Shown: piece by piece, positions 1 to 12,729 of the stretch
Layout: the number at the start of each line of letters is the position of its first letter
How positions within the stretch are numbered: position 1 is the stretch's first letter
Source: Rhodocyclaceae bacterium
GTDB taxonomy: Bacteria > Pseudomonadota > Gammaproteobacteria > Burkholderiales > Rhodocyclaceae
Assembly: GCA_016791115.1 (NCBI GenBank)
Contig: JAEUNL010000015.1
Coordinates: forward strand, 1-56,226
Length of the DNA stretch: 56,226 nucleotides
Direction of reading: 5' to 3'
Program-made: the position numbers and the translations under genes
Notes under the pieces: generated by a model
Database searches by the model: none
The model's input: only the letters and a program-made list of their open reading frames with translations
What the model was told of the DNA's origin: nothing

Positions 1-4
1 ACTT

Positions 5-3623
<3,619 letters not shown>

Positions 3624-3664
3624 TATATTTATACCTCTTATAAAGACTATGCTACGCCGGTTTC

Positions 3665-3673
3665 TGTGGATAA
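3665..3673 (-). promoter_or_regulatory. DnaA box (perfect TTATCCACA on minus strand)
   Basis: Reads TGTGGATAA on the plus strand, an exact match to the R1-type DnaA-binding consensus. It lies 42 bases upstream of the dnaN start codon. Confidence 0.8.
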
Positions 3674-3789
3674 GCCCGAATTATCTCGGAAAAACAAAAA
3701 GTTGTAACACTCGTTAAACTGTGGCCAAGGCAGTGGAATGCCTCTGGACGAATTGTCGATGAAATCGGCCTGTCGTCCGGTCGGGGCGT

Positions 3790-3798
3790 TTATCCACA
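3790..3798 (+). promoter_or_regulatory. DnaA box (perfect TTATCCACA)
   Basis: Exact consensus 9-mer in the dnaA-dnaN spacer, in the opposite orientation to the box at 3665-3673. Confidence 0.8.
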
Positions 3799-3852
3799 AT
3801 CCGCTCCGGTGTTCATACCCAGCTTGCTCACATGGCGTGGACGCATGAATAC

Positions 3853-5271
3853 TCATCCACGCAGCACCTGAGTGAGTACATGCAGATCATGGTTGAGTCC
3901 GTGGTCACCCAGACGCAGCTCGCTGATTGTCCGATAGGCGTGCAGCACGGTCGTGTGGTCGCGACCGCCGAACGCATCGCCGATCGCCGGGTAGGACTCG
4001 GGCGTCAGTTCCTTTGCCAGCCACATGGCCACCTGACGCGGACGCGCAATGGCCCGGGTGCGCTTCTTCGAATACATGTCGGCGACCTTGATCTTGTAGT
4101 AATCGGCGACGGTCTTCTGGATGGTGTCGAGCGAGATCTGCCGGTTGTAAGCGCCGAGCAGATCCTTGAGCGCTTCCTTGGCGAGTTCGAGCGAAATGTC
4201 CCGGCCGTGGAACCGCGCGAACGCCAGCACCTTCTTGAGCGCACCCTCGAGCTCGCGCACGTTGGAGCGCAGGTTCTTGGCGATCAGGAAGGCAACGTCC
4301 TCGGACAGCCTGATGCGCTCCGATTCAGCCTTTTTGTTGAGAATGGCCACGCGCATCTCGAGCTCGGGCGGCTCGATCTGCACCGTCAGGCCCCAATCGA
4401 AGCGCGAGATCAGACGATCTTCGAGACCCTGGATGTCCTTCGGATAAGTGTCGCAGGTGATGACGATCTGCTTCTTGGCTTCGGTCAGCGCGTTGAAGGC
4501 GTGGAAGAATTCTTCCTGCGTCCGGTTCTTGTTGTTGAAGAACTGGATGTCGTCGATCAGTAGCAGGTCGAGCGAGCGGTAGTAGCGCTTGAAGACGTCG
4601 AAGGACTTCTGCTGATAGGCGCGCACGACATCGGCATAGTAATCCTCGGCATGAACGTAACGGACGATCGCGCGCGGATTGCGGCGCAGCACCTCGTTGC
4701 CGAGTGCGTGGATCAGGTGCGTCTTGCCGAGGCCGACACCCCCATACACGAACAGCGGGTTGTAGGACACACCGGGATTCTGCGAAACCTGCATGGCCGC
4801 GGCCCGCGCAAGGTCATTGGCGCGGCCTGTGACCAGCGTATCGAACGTGAAATCGGCATTCAGCCTGGTCTTGTCGTAGGCGGCGGCTTCGGGAAGCGGC
4901 TGCTGCAATGCCACTATGGGTGACTCGACAGGCGTGGCTACTTCAGGCGCGGTGGGTGCGGTCGGCGCGACAGCCGGCTTATTGACCACGACGGCCGGCT
5001 GCGGCGCAGATCCGGCTTCGGGTAACGTGAGCGTGATGCTGACCGGCGTGTCGAAATATTCCTGTCCCAGCTCCTCGATGCGTCGCAAGTAGCGTTCGCG
5101 CACCCACTGCAGGACGAAGCGATTCGGCGCAATGACCCTGACTCGCTGCGTTCCGTTGTCGTGGGCAGCGTCCTCGGTACGCAGTGTCTTGATCCAGGTC
5201 TGGAATTGCTGTTGCGAGAGTTCTTGCTCGAAACGGTTCAGGCAGACGGTCCAGAACGCGCTCGAGTTCAT
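3853..5271 (-). CDS. dnaA: Chromosomal replication initiator DnaA
   Basis: AAA+ initiator that binds DnaA boxes and opens the origin. From the ATG at 5271 the protein is 472 residues, normal for the family: domain I ([18 protein letters not shown]), a Pro/Ala-rich linker, AAA+ domain with Walker [10 protein letters not shown] near residue 177 and Walker [10 protein letters not shown] near 235, and the C-terminal helix-turn-helix with the DnaA signature [11 protein letters not shown] near 433. The frame stays open to 5370, but the extra 33 residues do not look like DnaA and are rejected. Perfect DnaA boxes on both sides suggest autoregulation. Confidence 0.97.
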   Translation of the reverse strand: MNSSAFWTVCLNRFEQELSQQQFQTWIKTLRTEDAAHDNGTQRVRVIAPNRFVLQWVRERYLRRIEELGQEYFDTPVSITLTLPEAGSAPQPAVVVNKPAVAPTAPTAPEVATPVESPIVALQQPLPEAAAYDKTRLNADFTFDTLVTGRANDLARAAAMQVSQNPGVSYNPLFVYGGVGLGKTHLIHALGNEVLRRNPRAIVRYVHAEDYYADVVRAYQQKSFDVFKRYYRSLDLLLIDDIQFFNNKNRTQEEFFHAFNALTEAKKQIVITCDTYPKDIQGLEDRLISRFDWGLTVQIEPPELEMRVAILNKKAESERIRLSEDVAFLIAKNLRSNVRELEGALKKVLAFARFHGRDISLELAKEALKDLLGAYNRQISLDTIQKTVADYYKIKVADMYSKKRTRAIARPRQVAMWLAKELTPESYPAIGDAFGGRDHTTVLHAYRTISELRLGDHGLNHDLHVLTQVLRG

Positions 5272-5517
5272 GCCTGGCCCTGCCGCCATACGGCCGGCCG
5301 GAGGCCGCCACGCAGATCTCGTGACAATGCTGAACGAATTGAAGGAGTGAGGCTCGCGTCCACGCCGCAACCCGGGTTGATGCTCAAAGGGGAATTCAAG
5401 TGTCTGAAAATATTATTGAATTATATCTCCGCCAACCTGCCGGAAAACGCGCCAATTGGGGCGCCAAGCAACTTCGGTTCGCGGACCGGAGACGAATTCT
5501 AACCCTGCGCAGGAAAG

Positions 5518-5526
5518 TTATCCACA
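5518..5526 (+). promoter_or_regulatory. DnaA box (perfect TTATCCACA)
   Basis: Exact consensus 9-mer, 21 bases upstream of the -35 element of the rpmH promoter, so bound DnaA could affect both the origin and rpmH transcription. Confidence 0.78.
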
Positions 5527-5547
5527 GGCGTACCGAAGAAAAAGCCA

Positions 5548-5576
5548 TTGACTTTGGCACGTGGTCAGTATGTAAT
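5548..5576 (+). promoter_or_regulatory. Sigma-70-type promoter of rpmH operon
   Basis: TTGACT at 5548-5553 and TGTAAT at 5571-5576 are separated by 17 bases, close to the vegetative consensus and the best spacing. The rpmH start codon is 30 bases downstream. Confidence 0.65.
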
Positions 5577-5606
5577 CACGCGTTTGATCCAAGTCCGAGT
5601 TAAATC

Positions 5607-5741
5607 ATGAAACGCACTTATCAACCTTCCGTGGTCCGTCGCAAGCGTACGCACGGGTTCCTGGTTCGGTCGCGTACGCGCGGCGGCCGGGCGGTTCTTC
5701 GTTCCCGCCGTGCCAAGGGCCGGGCGCGCCTGTCCGTCTGA
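5607..5741 (+). CDS. rpmH: 50S ribosomal protein L34
   Basis: Smallest protein of the large ribosomal subunit. The 44-residue, very basic product begins [18 protein letters not shown] and ends [11 protein letters not shown], a full-length match to bacterial L34. It is the first gene of the rpmH-rnpA-yidD-yidC-mnmE block and directly follows a good promoter. Its stop codon appears to overlap the rnpA start. Confidence 0.97.
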   Translation: MKRTYQPSVVRRKRTHGFLVRSRTRGGRAVLRSRRAKGRARLSV

Positions 5742-6112
5742 GCGCACAGCCGCGCAACAGGCGAGAGCCGGCAGCCGAGGCTTTCCGTCGTGTCGCCCGA
5801 ATCTGCAAAACGGATGAATTTTCATCCGTTTTTGCTTTTCGCAGGTCGCTTCGCAGTACGCATTTCCAGCTCAGCTACCGGCCATCCAGCCGATGTTCGG
5901 CGCGGTTGGGTTTGGTGGTGGCAAGAAAGTTTGCCCCGCTTGCAGTGAGGCGAAATCTGGTCAAGCGCCTGGCGCGGGAGGCTTTCAGAATGAAGCGCGT
6001 GGATCTTCCGCCGTTCGATCTGGTGTTGCGCCTGTCTGCACGACTTGGCGATGCCGATCGCCGGGTGCTGCGTGCAGAGATCGACGATTTATTGCTGCGT
6101 CTGCCGGCATGA
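5738..6112 (+). CDS. rnpA: Ribonuclease P protein component
   Basis: Protein subunit of RNase P, which assists the catalytic RNA in removing the 5' leader from pre-tRNA. The frame contains [17 protein letters not shown], then [10 protein letters not shown] and the RNR-type motif [14 protein letters not shown], all characteristic of RnpA. The only in-frame ATG (5906) lies inside the conserved core and would leave 68 residues without the N-terminal half. No in-frame ATG, GTG or TTG exists between the rpmH stop and that point. The best candidate is a CTG at 5738 overlapping the rpmH stop (CTGA), giving 124 residues, the family length. The gene is near certain, the start is inferred. Confidence 0.8.
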   Translation: MSAQPRNRREPAAEAFRRVARICKTDEFSSVFAFRRSLRSTHFQLSYRPSSRCSARLGLVVARKFAPLAVRRNLVKRLAREAFRMKRVDLPPFDLVLRLSARLGDADRRVLRAEIDDLLLRLPA

Positions 6113-6318
6113 GACAGCTCGTCGCGGCATTGTTGCGTGGCTACAAGTACCTGATCAGCCCCTTGATGGGCCAGAACTGCCGCTTTCACCCGAGTTGCTC
6201 CGACTACGCGCGCGAAGCGGTGCTCAAGCATGGGGTAATGCGCGGCCTGTGGCTGGCGATCCGACGAGTGGGGCGCTGCCATCCCTGGAACCCGGGTGGG
6301 TTCGATCCGGTACCGTGA
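6109..6318 (+). CDS. yidD: Membrane protein insertion efficiency factor YidD
   Basis: Small membrane-associated protein that helps YidC-dependent insertion of inner-membrane proteins. The 69-residue product has the family hallmarks: [20 protein letters not shown], the paired cysteines in [11 protein letters not shown], and [15 protein letters not shown] at the end. Its ATG overlaps the rnpA stop by four bases (ATGA), which fixes the start and suggests translational coupling. It precedes yidC, its functional partner. Confidence 0.95.
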   Translation: MRQLVAALLRGYKYLISPLMGQNCRFHPSCSDYAREAVLKHGVMRGLWLAIRRVGRCHPWNPGGFDPVP

Positions 6319-6405
6319 TCGAACTGAAACCTGCGTGATTGAGTATTCTCGCGAAGTTGGCCACGATTCGGCCTCCAACGCCTAGACCGGAAAGACGTTC
6401 CGCAC

Positions 6406-8073
6406 ATGGATTCCCAACGCTTGATTCTGTTGATGATCTTCACCTTTTCGCTGGTGATGCTTTGGGACGGCTGGCAGCGCCACAATCAGCCCGCGCAGAC
6501 CGCGGCTGTTGCCGGGCCGGCGACCAGCGGCAGTGCGGCTGCGCCTACGCCGACCACCAGCCTGTCGGTAGATAGCAATGCCGTGCCGGCGGCGAGTGCG
6601 GCGACGCTGGCATCCGATGCGCCGAAGGCCGTGATTTCCACCGACCTGTACGTGGCCGAGGTTTCGGCGCAGGGCGGCGATATCGTTCGTCTCGAACTGA
6701 CCAAGCACAAGGCCAAAGAAGACAAGGCCAAGAATTTCGTTCTGCTGCAGGCTGATTCGCAGCATGTGTACCGGGCGCAATCGGGTTTGATCGGCGACAA
6801 GTTGCCGACGCACAAGACGTTGTTTGCGTTGAAGGAAGGCAACTACAACCTGCCGGAGGGCAAGGACAGTTTCGAACTCAGACTCGATGCGCCGGAAGCA
6901 GATGGCGTGAAAGTGTCGAAGGTGCTGACATTCCGTCGCAATTCGTACCTGATCGATGTCGCCTATGAAATCACCAATAATGGACAGGGTGCGATCGCCC
7001 CGAACGCGTACTTCCAACTGGAGCGCGACGGGAGCGAGCCGGAAGGCGACACCAAGATGGTGCAGACCTTCACCGGTGCTGCGCTTTACACCGAGTCGGA
7101 GAAGTACAAGAAGATGTCGTTCTCCGACATCGCGAAGGACAAGGCGAAATTCGCGCCCAAGGCCAACAACGGCTGGATCGGCATCGTGCAGCATTATTTC
7201 GTCGCTGCATGGCTTCCCCAGGGAACCGCCGAACGCGAGTTTTTTGTGCGCAAGCTTTCCGAGAACCTGTTTTCTGCCGGTGTGATCCTGCCGATCGCCA
7301 GCATCGCGCCGGGAACGACCGGCAAGGTCACTGCGCCGCTGTTTGCCGGTCCGCAGGAGCAGGGGCGTCTTGCGAAGCCCGATCCGTCCGATCCGTCCTT
7401 TGCCGCTACCGGCTTCGACCTTGTCGTCGACTATGGCTGGCTGACGATGATTGCGGCGCCGCTTTTCTGGGTGCTCGAGTGGTTCCACAAGCTGTTCGGC
7501 AACTGGGGTTGGGCGATCATCGCGCTGACCGTGCTGATCAAGCTGATCTTCTTTCCCCTTTCCGCGGCCAGCTACAAGTCGATGGCCAAGATGCGCCTTG
7601 TGATGCCCAAGCTCACCCGGCTCAAGGAACAGTACGGGGACGACCGGATGAAGCTCAATCAGGAAATGATGGAGCTTTACAAGAAAGAGAAGATCAACCC
7701 GCTGGGCGGCTGCTTGCCGATCGTGGTGCAGATTCCGGTGTTCATTGCACTTTACTGGGTGCTCCTCGGCAGTGTCGAGATGCGTCATGCGCCGTGGATA
7801 GGCTGGATCCAGGATCTCTCGACGAAGGACCCGTTCTTCATCCTGCCCTTGGTAATGGGTGCGACGATGCTGATCCAGACCAAGCTCAACCCGACGCCGC
7901 CGGACCCGATTCAGGCCAAGGTCATGATGGCGATGCCGATCGTGTTCACGGTGATGTTCCTGTGGTTCCCTGCCGGTCTGGTGCTTTACTGGGTCGTCAA
8001 TAACGTTCTCTCGATTGCCCAGCAGTGGCAGATTACCCGGATGATCGAGGGTGGCAAGGAAAAGTCCGCCTGA
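6406..8073 (+). CDS. yidC: Membrane protein insertase YidC
   Basis: Inner-membrane insertase that acts alone or with SecYEG. The 555-residue protein has an N-terminal membrane anchor ([16 protein letters not shown]), an Ala/Thr-rich linker, a large periplasmic domain to about residue 335, then the conserved core with five hydrophobic segments, including [20 protein letters not shown] and the C-terminal [20 protein letters not shown]. Length and domain order match Gram-negative YidC. The downstream mnmE start lies inside its last codons, so the two are probably co-translated. Confidence 0.97.
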   Translation: MDSQRLILLMIFTFSLVMLWDGWQRHNQPAQTAAVAGPATSGSAAAPTPTTSLSVDSNAVPAASAATLASDAPKAVISTDLYVAEVSAQGGDIVRLELTKHKAKEDKAKNFVLLQADSQHVYRAQSGLIGDKLPTHKTLFALKEGNYNLPEGKDSFELRLDAPEADGVKVSKVLTFRRNSYLIDVAYEITNNGQGAIAPNAYFQLERDGSEPEGDTKMVQTFTGAALYTESEKYKKMSFSDIAKDKAKFAPKANNGWIGIVQHYFVAAWLPQGTAEREFFVRKLSENLFSAGVILPIASIAPGTTGKVTAPLFAGPQEQGRLAKPDPSDPSFAATGFDLVVDYGWLTMIAAPLFWVLEWFHKLFGNWGWAIIALTVLIKLIFFPLSAASYKSMAKMRLVMPKLTRLKEQYGDDRMKLNQEMMELYKKEKINPLGGCLPIVVQIPVFIALYWVLLGSVEMRHAPWIGWIQDLSTKDPFFILPLVMGATMLIQTKLNPTPPDPIQAKVMMAMPIVFTVMFLWFPAGLVLYWVVNNVLSIAQQWQITRMIEGGKEKSA

Positions 8074-9400
8074 CATCGTCGCCGCGATTGCCACCGCGCA
8101 CGGGCGTGGCGGCATCGGGGTCGTGCGGCTTTCGGGGCCGCGACTGGCTTCTATCGCACTAGCGTTGATCGGGCGCGATCTCCCGCCGCGCGTGGCATCC
8201 CTTGCAACTTGGCGTTCGGCCACCGGCGAACCGATCGACCAGGGTATCGCGATCCACTATCCAGCGCCGCATTCCTTCACCGGCGAGGATGTGCTGGAGC
8301 TGCAAGGCCACGGTGGTCCCGTGGTGTTGCAGATGCTGCTCGCGCGCTGCGTGGAACTCGGTGCGCGGGTGGCCGAGCCCGGCGAGTTCTCGCGCCGCGC
8401 ATTTCTAAACGACAAGCTCGATCTGTTGCAGGCGGAAGCCGTCGCGGATCTGATCGAGGCGTCGAGCGCCCAGGCGGCGCGATCGGCGTTGCGCTCGCTT
8501 TCCGGTGGATTCTCGCACGCGATCGATGCATTGCAGTCGCGGCTGACCGCGTTGCGCATGCGCGTCGAGGCCTGTCTGGACTTCCCCGAGGAGGAGGTCG
8601 ATGCCATTGAATTCAGCCAGGCGGAACGTCAATTGCAGGCGTCGCGTGTTGCACTGGATGAAGTGCGGGCGAGGGCAAAGCAGGGGAGCCTGCTGCGTGG
8701 CGGCTTGCAGGTGGTGCTGGCGGGGCAGCCGAACGTAGGCAAATCCAGCCTGCTGAACCGGCTGGCGGGCGAGGAACGGGCGATTGTCACCGATATCGCG
8801 GGTACCACGCGCGACGCGCTGCGCGAGGCGATTCAGATCGAGGGTGTGCCGATACACGTGATCGATACCGCCGGCCTGCGCGAGACGGGGGACGCGATCG
8901 AGCGCATCGGCATCGAACGAAGCTGGAGCGAGATCGCACGCGCCGATGTCGTGCTGCACCTCCTAGACATTCGACTGGGCTGGACGCAGGACGACGACGT
9001 GATCGAGGCGAAACTCCCCGCCGGCATCGAGCACATCGTCGTCGCGAACAAGATCGATGCCGCGGAGATCGCGAGTTTCGAAGCATGGCGAGCCGGAAGG
9101 CTGTGGATCGGCTTGTCCGCCCGGACGGGCGAAGGGATTCCGCTCCTGCAACATGCCTTGTTGCGGGCTGGTGGTTGGCGCGAAGGTATCGAGGATGCCT
9201 TTCTGGCACGTCAGCGCCATCTCGATGCGCTGGATCGCGCCGGACGATGCCTCGACCGGGCGCAAGGACTGCTTACGCGCACCGAACTGTTTGCCGAAGA
9301 ATTGCGCCTGGCCCAGGCTGCGCTGAGCGAGATCACCGGTGAATTGACGCCCGACGATCTGCTCGGCGAGATCTTTTCCCGTTTCTGCATCGGAAAATGA
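8051..9400 (+). CDS. mnmE: tRNA modification GTPase MnmE (TrmE)
   Basis: With MnmG it adds the carboxymethylaminomethyl group to wobble uridine 34 of certain tRNAs. The 449-residue product has the folate-binding N-terminal domain ([18 protein letters not shown]), a helical domain split by a Ras-like G domain (GQPNVGKSS near residue 226, [19 protein letters not shown]), and the catalytic C-terminal CIGK. The start is GTG at 8051, inside the last 23 bases of yidC and just after GAGGG. In many relatives mnmG follows directly; here it lies 3.3 kb further on. Confidence 0.96.
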   Translation: MARKSPPDIVAAIATAHGRGGIGVVRLSGPRLASIALALIGRDLPPRVASLATWRSATGEPIDQGIAIHYPAPHSFTGEDVLELQGHGGPVVLQMLLARCVELGARVAEPGEFSRRAFLNDKLDLLQAEAVADLIEASSAQAARSALRSLSGGFSHAIDALQSRLTALRMRVEACLDFPEEEVDAIEFSQAERQLQASRVALDEVRARAKQGSLLRGGLQVVLAGQPNVGKSSLLNRLAGEERAIVTDIAGTTRDALREAIQIEGVPIHVIDTAGLRETGDAIERIGIERSWSEIARADVVLHLLDIRLGWTQDDDVIEAKLPAGIEHIVVANKIDAAEIASFEAWRAGRLWIGLSARTGEGIPLLQHALLRAGGWREGIEDAFLARQRHLDALDRAGRCLDRAQGLLTRTELFAEELRLAQAALSEITGELTPDDLLGEIFSRFCIGK

Positions 9401-11457
9401 CGCAATTCCCGGCGGGCGGTTGCGACGAGCGAGAGCTGATGGCGCCGGCGGAGTTCGAGCGGCTTGCGGATCTGCTGGCTCGAGGCAAGTACGCAACGCT
9501 GGAGCAGGAAGCGGCGCGACTTGCCGTGCGCTTCCCGGAGGATGGCCGAACCTGGCAGTTGCTCGGGGTTTCGCACCTTGCGCGCGATCAGGATCAGGCC
9601 GCACTCGGGTATCTGGAGCGCGCGAGCCGGGCGATGCCGGAGAATGCCGCGATTTGGGACAACCTCGGCCTTGTGCGGTATCGCCTGCGTGAGTTCGCGC
9701 CGGCAGATGACTGTTTTCGGCGCGCCACGTCGATCCAGCCGGATCTGCTCAGCGCTTGGGTCAATTGGTCTGCCAACAGTCGTTCGGCTGGTGATGCGGC
9801 CGGTGCTGAACGTCAGGCGCGGCAGGCGCTTCAGCTCCAAGGTTCGAGTGCGGCGGCATGGCTGAACTTCGGAAACGCCTTGTTCGATCAAGCGCGGCTG
9901 GAAGAGGCCGAGCGCGCGTTCGTTAACGCGCTGCAACTGCAGCCGTCATTGCTCGATGCCCGGATCGGCTATGGCATGGTGATCGATGCGCGCGGAAGGC
10001 AGGACGATGCGGTGCGCTGTTTCGAGAGCGTGCTGGCAATGGCGCCCGGTGACTGGCGTGCTCTTAGCAGTCTGGGCAAGATACATTCTGCGATGGGCAA
10101 CTCCTCGATGGCAAGCGCTTGCTATCGCCAGGCAACACAGTCGTCGGGCGTTGCAGACGAGGTATTCAGCGGGCTCTTGTTCCTGCGCTTGTATGAGGAG
10201 GGAGCCGATCCGGCAAATGTGTTCGCCGATCATTGTGCGTTCGGTGAGCGCCTCGAGGCACCTTTTCGGGCGGTGTTGCCAAACCATGCCAACGCCAGGG
10301 ATCCCGACAAGACGATAAAACTGGGCTTTGTCTCGGGCGATTTCCGGTCACATCCGGTTGCGCATTTTTTCGAGCCCTTTCTTGCGGCCCTGGACCGTGC
10401 CCGGTTCGAAGCCTGCCTGTATTCGAGTCATCCGGTAGAAGATGATGTTTCGCGCCGCTTGCGCGGCTGTGCCGACAGCTGGGCGAACGTTTCCGCGTTG
10501 CCGGATACGGAATTTGCGCGGCGCATACGGCGCGACGGGATCGACGTCCTGGTCGACCTTGCCGGGCATAGCTCATACAACCGGCTTCGGGTTTTCGCGC
10601 AGCGCCCGGCGCCGGTGCAGGTTTCGTGGCTGGGCTATCCGGCAACAACCGGGTTGCGGAGCATCGATTACCGGCCCATCTTCGCCGCCGCCGATCCGGA
10701 TCGTACGTTGCAACAGCAGTTCAGCGAGCGGTTGGTCCATGTACATTGCGCACCGGGTTTCAGACACCCCACGTACCTGCCGGACGTGGGGGTGCTTCCG
10801 GCGCTGAAGCGGGGTGGGGTGACGTTCGCGAATCTCAATCGGTCCGACAAGCTGGGGGATGCAGTTGTTCGGACCTGGTGTCGCATTCTGGACGGCGTGC
10901 CGGGGGCGCGACTGCTGCTTGGCGGCGTGCCGAATCCAGAGGTGGCCCGAAGCCTCGTCGAGCGATTCGCTATGTCGGGAATTCCAGAGGGGAGACTGAA
11001 GGTCGAGATGCGTGTGTCGATGGATGCGTATCTGGCCCTGCACCGGGACGCAGACATTCTGCTGGACCCTTTTCCATTCTCCGGGCTGACGACGTCAGAG
11101 CATGCGTTATCGATGGGATTGCCGGTGCTGACGCTTGCCGGCAGGTCGCTTGCAAGTCGTCAGGGGCTGGTGGTCATGGGCTCGCTCGGATTGGATGAGT
11201 GGGTGGCTTGGAGCGAGGACGCGTATGTGAGGAAGGCGGTCGAGTTTGCGAGCGATCGAGATCGGCTTGCGGCTCTGCGTTCGGATTTGCGGCAGTGTCT
11301 GATGTCGGTTTCGGACTCGGCCATCGAGGCGGCGTGCATGCAAAGCGCTTTTCGGGAGATGTGGCGTCGCTGGTGCTGCGGTTTGCCGGCTGTGGGGTTC
11401 GAGGTCTGCCGAGATGGGGCTGTTCTCGTGGCGTCGGACCGTTGTGGTTCCACGTGA
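9397..11457 (+). CDS. TPR protein with GT41 (O-GlcNAc transferase/SPINDLY-like) domain
   Basis: Predicted cytoplasmic protein glycosyltransferase of the OGT/SPINDLY (GT41) family; donor sugar and target are unknown. Residues about 20-260 form tandem tetratricopeptide repeats (for example [35 protein letters not shown]). The catalytic part runs from about 305 to 660: [37 protein letters not shown] near 402, [10 protein letters not shown] with the expected lysine, and [12 protein letters not shown] near 555. The ATG overlaps the mnmE stop (ATGA). The 686-residue length fits bacterial members. It is not part of the usual mnmE-mnmG neighbourhood, and its stop codon lies within a parS-like site. 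Confidence 0.85.
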   Translation: MTQFPAGGCDERELMAPAEFERLADLLARGKYATLEQEAARLAVRFPEDGRTWQLLGVSHLARDQDQAALGYLERASRAMPENAAIWDNLGLVRYRLREFAPADDCFRRATSIQPDLLSAWVNWSANSRSAGDAAGAERQARQALQLQGSSAAAWLNFGNALFDQARLEEAERAFVNALQLQPSLLDARIGYGMVIDARGRQDDAVRCFESVLAMAPGDWRALSSLGKIHSAMGNSSMASACYRQATQSSGVADEVFSGLLFLRLYEEGADPANVFADHCAFGERLEAPFRAVLPNHANARDPDKTIKLGFVSGDFRSHPVAHFFEPFLAALDRARFEACLYSSHPVEDDVSRRLRGCADSWANVSALPDTEFARRIRRDGIDVLVDLAGHSSYNRLRVFAQRPAPVQVSWLGYPATTGLRSIDYRPIFAAADPDRTLQQQFSERLVHVHCAPGFRHPTYLPDVGVLPALKRGGVTFANLNRSDKLGDAVVRTWCRILDGVPGARLLLGGVPNPEVARSLVERFAMSGIPEGRLKVEMRVSMDAYLALHRDADILLDPFPFSGLTTSEHALSMGLPVLTLAGRSLASRQGLVVMGSLGLDEWVAWSEDAYVRKAVEFASDRDRLAALRSDLRQCLMSVSDSAIEAACMQSAFREMWRRWCCGLPAVGFEVCRDGAVLVASDRCGST

Positions 11458-11460
11458 AAC
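11447..11460. promoter_or_regulatory. parS: parS-like centromere site 1
   Basis: GTTCCACGTGAAAC, a near-perfect palindrome matching the conserved bacterial parS core. It covers the stop codon of the GT41 gene and ends 8 bases before the TSUP start. ParB is encoded 4.6 kb downstream. Confidence 0.8.
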
Positions 11461-11468
11461 GCTGAACT

Positions 11469-12224
11469 ATGGAGCTGGGTTTGCTCGTGGCGGGTGCATT
11501 CTTCGCCGGACTCGTGGATGCAGTGGTTGGGGGAGGTGGCCTGATACAGATACCGCTACTGTTTGGTGTCTATCCCTTGGGGTCTCCGGCTTCGATCTTC
11601 GGGACGAACAAGCTGTCTTCGGTGTTTGGTACGTTCAGCGCAGCGATCAGATATACACGGCTTGTCGACATCCCATGGGCTGCTGCGCTTCCGGCCTCGG
11701 TAGCAGCGTTCATCTGTTCGTACCTCGGTGCCATGTCTGTATCAGCCATCCCGGCCGAACTATTGAAGCCGTTCGTGGTCGTTCTGTTGGTGGGCGTCGC
11801 TACCTACACGTTCATGCACAAGGGTTTCGGGCGCCGTGATCGCCGGGTCGCCATTGGTCGAGGCCACATGTTCGGCGCGCTGGGTCTCGGCGGCCTGATC
11901 GGGTTCTACGACGGTTTTTTCGGTCCCGGCACCGGAAGTTTGCTGATTTTTCTGTTCATTCGTTTTTTTGGAATGGACTTTCTGCGGGCGTCTGCAACGG
12001 CAAAGATTGTCAATGTGATGACCAACGTTGCGGCAATAGGCTATTTCGGGCAATCGGGTGACGTGTATTGGTCGGTTGGGATTGCGATGGCGGCTTTCAA
12101 TATTGCTGGCGCCTTGGCTGGCGCGCAGCTCGCGCTGCGATTCGGGACCGGGTTCGTTCGGCGACTGTTCCTGCTCGTGGTTTCGGTGCTGATCCTCCGG
12201 CTGAGTTGGGACCTGATTCGGTGA
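11469..12224 (+). CDS. TSUP family permease (TauE/SafE type)
   Basis: Predicted inner-membrane transporter of the TSUP superfamily, whose members move sulfite, sulfoacetate or other anions; the substrate here is unknown. The 251 residues form about seven to eight hydrophobic helices arranged as two internal repeats, each opening with a Gly-rich motif: GLVDAVVGGGGLIQIP near residue 14 and GFYDGFFGPGTGSLL near 145. This repeat architecture and length are typical. No convincing Shine-Dalgarno sequence precedes the ATG. The DNA just upstream is the parS-like site. Confidence 0.88.
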   Translation: MELGLLVAGAFFAGLVDAVVGGGGLIQIPLLFGVYPLGSPASIFGTNKLSSVFGTFSAAIRYTRLVDIPWAAALPASVAAFICSYLGAMSVSAIPAELLKPFVVVLLVGVATYTFMHKGFGRRDRRVAIGRGHMFGALGLGGLIGFYDGFFGPGTGSLLIFLFIRFFGMDFLRASATAKIVNVMTNVAAIGYFGQSGDVYWSVGIAMAAFNIAGALAGAQLALRFGTGFVRRLFLLVVSVLILRLSWDLIR

Positions 12225-12251
12225 GTTGATGTGCATGTAGTCGAAGTGAAG

Positions 12252-12265
12252 GTTCCACGTGGAAC
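12252..12265. promoter_or_regulatory. parS: parS-like centromere site 2
   Basis: GTTCCACGTGGAAC is a perfect 14-base palindrome identical to the core of the parS sequences known from Pseudomonas and other proteobacteria. It lies in the 44-base gap between the convergent TSUP gene and the small secreted-protein gene, 3 kb from parA. Confidence 0.88.
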
Positions 12266-12268
12266 AAT

Positions 12269-12565
12269 TCAGAAGCCGATAAGCAGCGGTGGCACCGAGA
12301 TCATGACACCTGGGCGGCTGTAGCCCCTTTCGTAAAAGACGGGCGCCGGATAGACCACCGGCGGCGGCGCATACACGACCGGCGGTGCCACATATCGCGG
12401 GTAATACACCACGGGTGGCGCCAGATAGACGCGGCCACGCCAGTGATCGTGCTGTCGATGGTGGTGATGCCTCCACTCGTGCCGATCACCGTGCGCTTCA
12501 GCAGGAGCCGTCTCGACAAACATCAGGGCGCCGCTTACAAGCAGTGTCGTCAGGGATTGCTTCAT
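12269..12565 (-). CDS. Small secreted His-rich, Tyr/Pro-rich protein
   Basis: Function unknown. From the ATG at 12565, chosen because GGAAGAG lies just upstream, the product is 98 residues: a signal peptide (MKQSLTTLLVSGALMFVETAPAEA), a histidine cluster (HEWRHHHHRQHDHW), a Pro/Tyr/Val segment with repeated PPVVY units, and a hydrophobic end. Similar small envelope proteins are common in proteobacteria and often unnamed. The histidine cluster could bind metal ions, which is inference. It converges with the TSUP gene and diverges from mnmG. Confidence 0.75.
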   Translation of the reverse strand: MKQSLTTLLVSGALMFVETAPAEAHGDRHEWRHHHHRQHDHWRGRVYLAPPVVYYPRYVAPPVVYAPPPVVYPAPVFYERGYSRPGVMISVPPLLIGF

Positions 12566-12729
12566 GGGCTCTTCCATTCATGCCGATCCATGGAAAAAAT
12601 CATAGCCAACACAATGCGGGAAAGAAGAAACCGATTGTAAGCAAATGAAATCCGGGGCATACCGTCCGCTCTGGGATTTCCCGTCGCTGCGGCGTATCAT
12701 GGCGTCCCTCGCGCCTGGGTTCGATCCGC

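Larger units (their letters stand above)
3624..3852. other. dnaA-dnaN intergenic region, candidate oriC part
   Basis: This 229-base non-coding stretch contains two perfect DnaA boxes in opposite orientation (3665-3673 and 3790-3798), a near-match at the dnaA stop codon (ctcatccac around 3852-3860), and an AT-rich tract next to the dnaN start (about 3624-3650). These are the usual parts of a bacterial origin. It also holds the dnaN promoter. Whether unwinding happens here or on the other side of dnaA cannot be decided from sequence alone. Confidence 0.6.
5272..5606. other. dnaA-rpmH intergenic region, candidate oriC part
   Basis: This 335-base divergent gap has a strongly AT-rich patch at about 5405-5427 inside otherwise GC-rich DNA, a perfect DnaA box at 5518-5526 and the rpmH promoter. 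On the minus strand the AT-rich patch contains TATAAT (5425-5420), a possible -10 element for dnaA, with only a poor -35 match. No gene is evident. It is the second candidate for the DNA-unwinding region. Confidence 0.55.

Noticed and set aside
5272..5370. N-terminal extension of dnaA to 5370
   Set aside because: The 33 extra residues do not resemble DnaA, and the ATG at 5271 gives the family-length protein.
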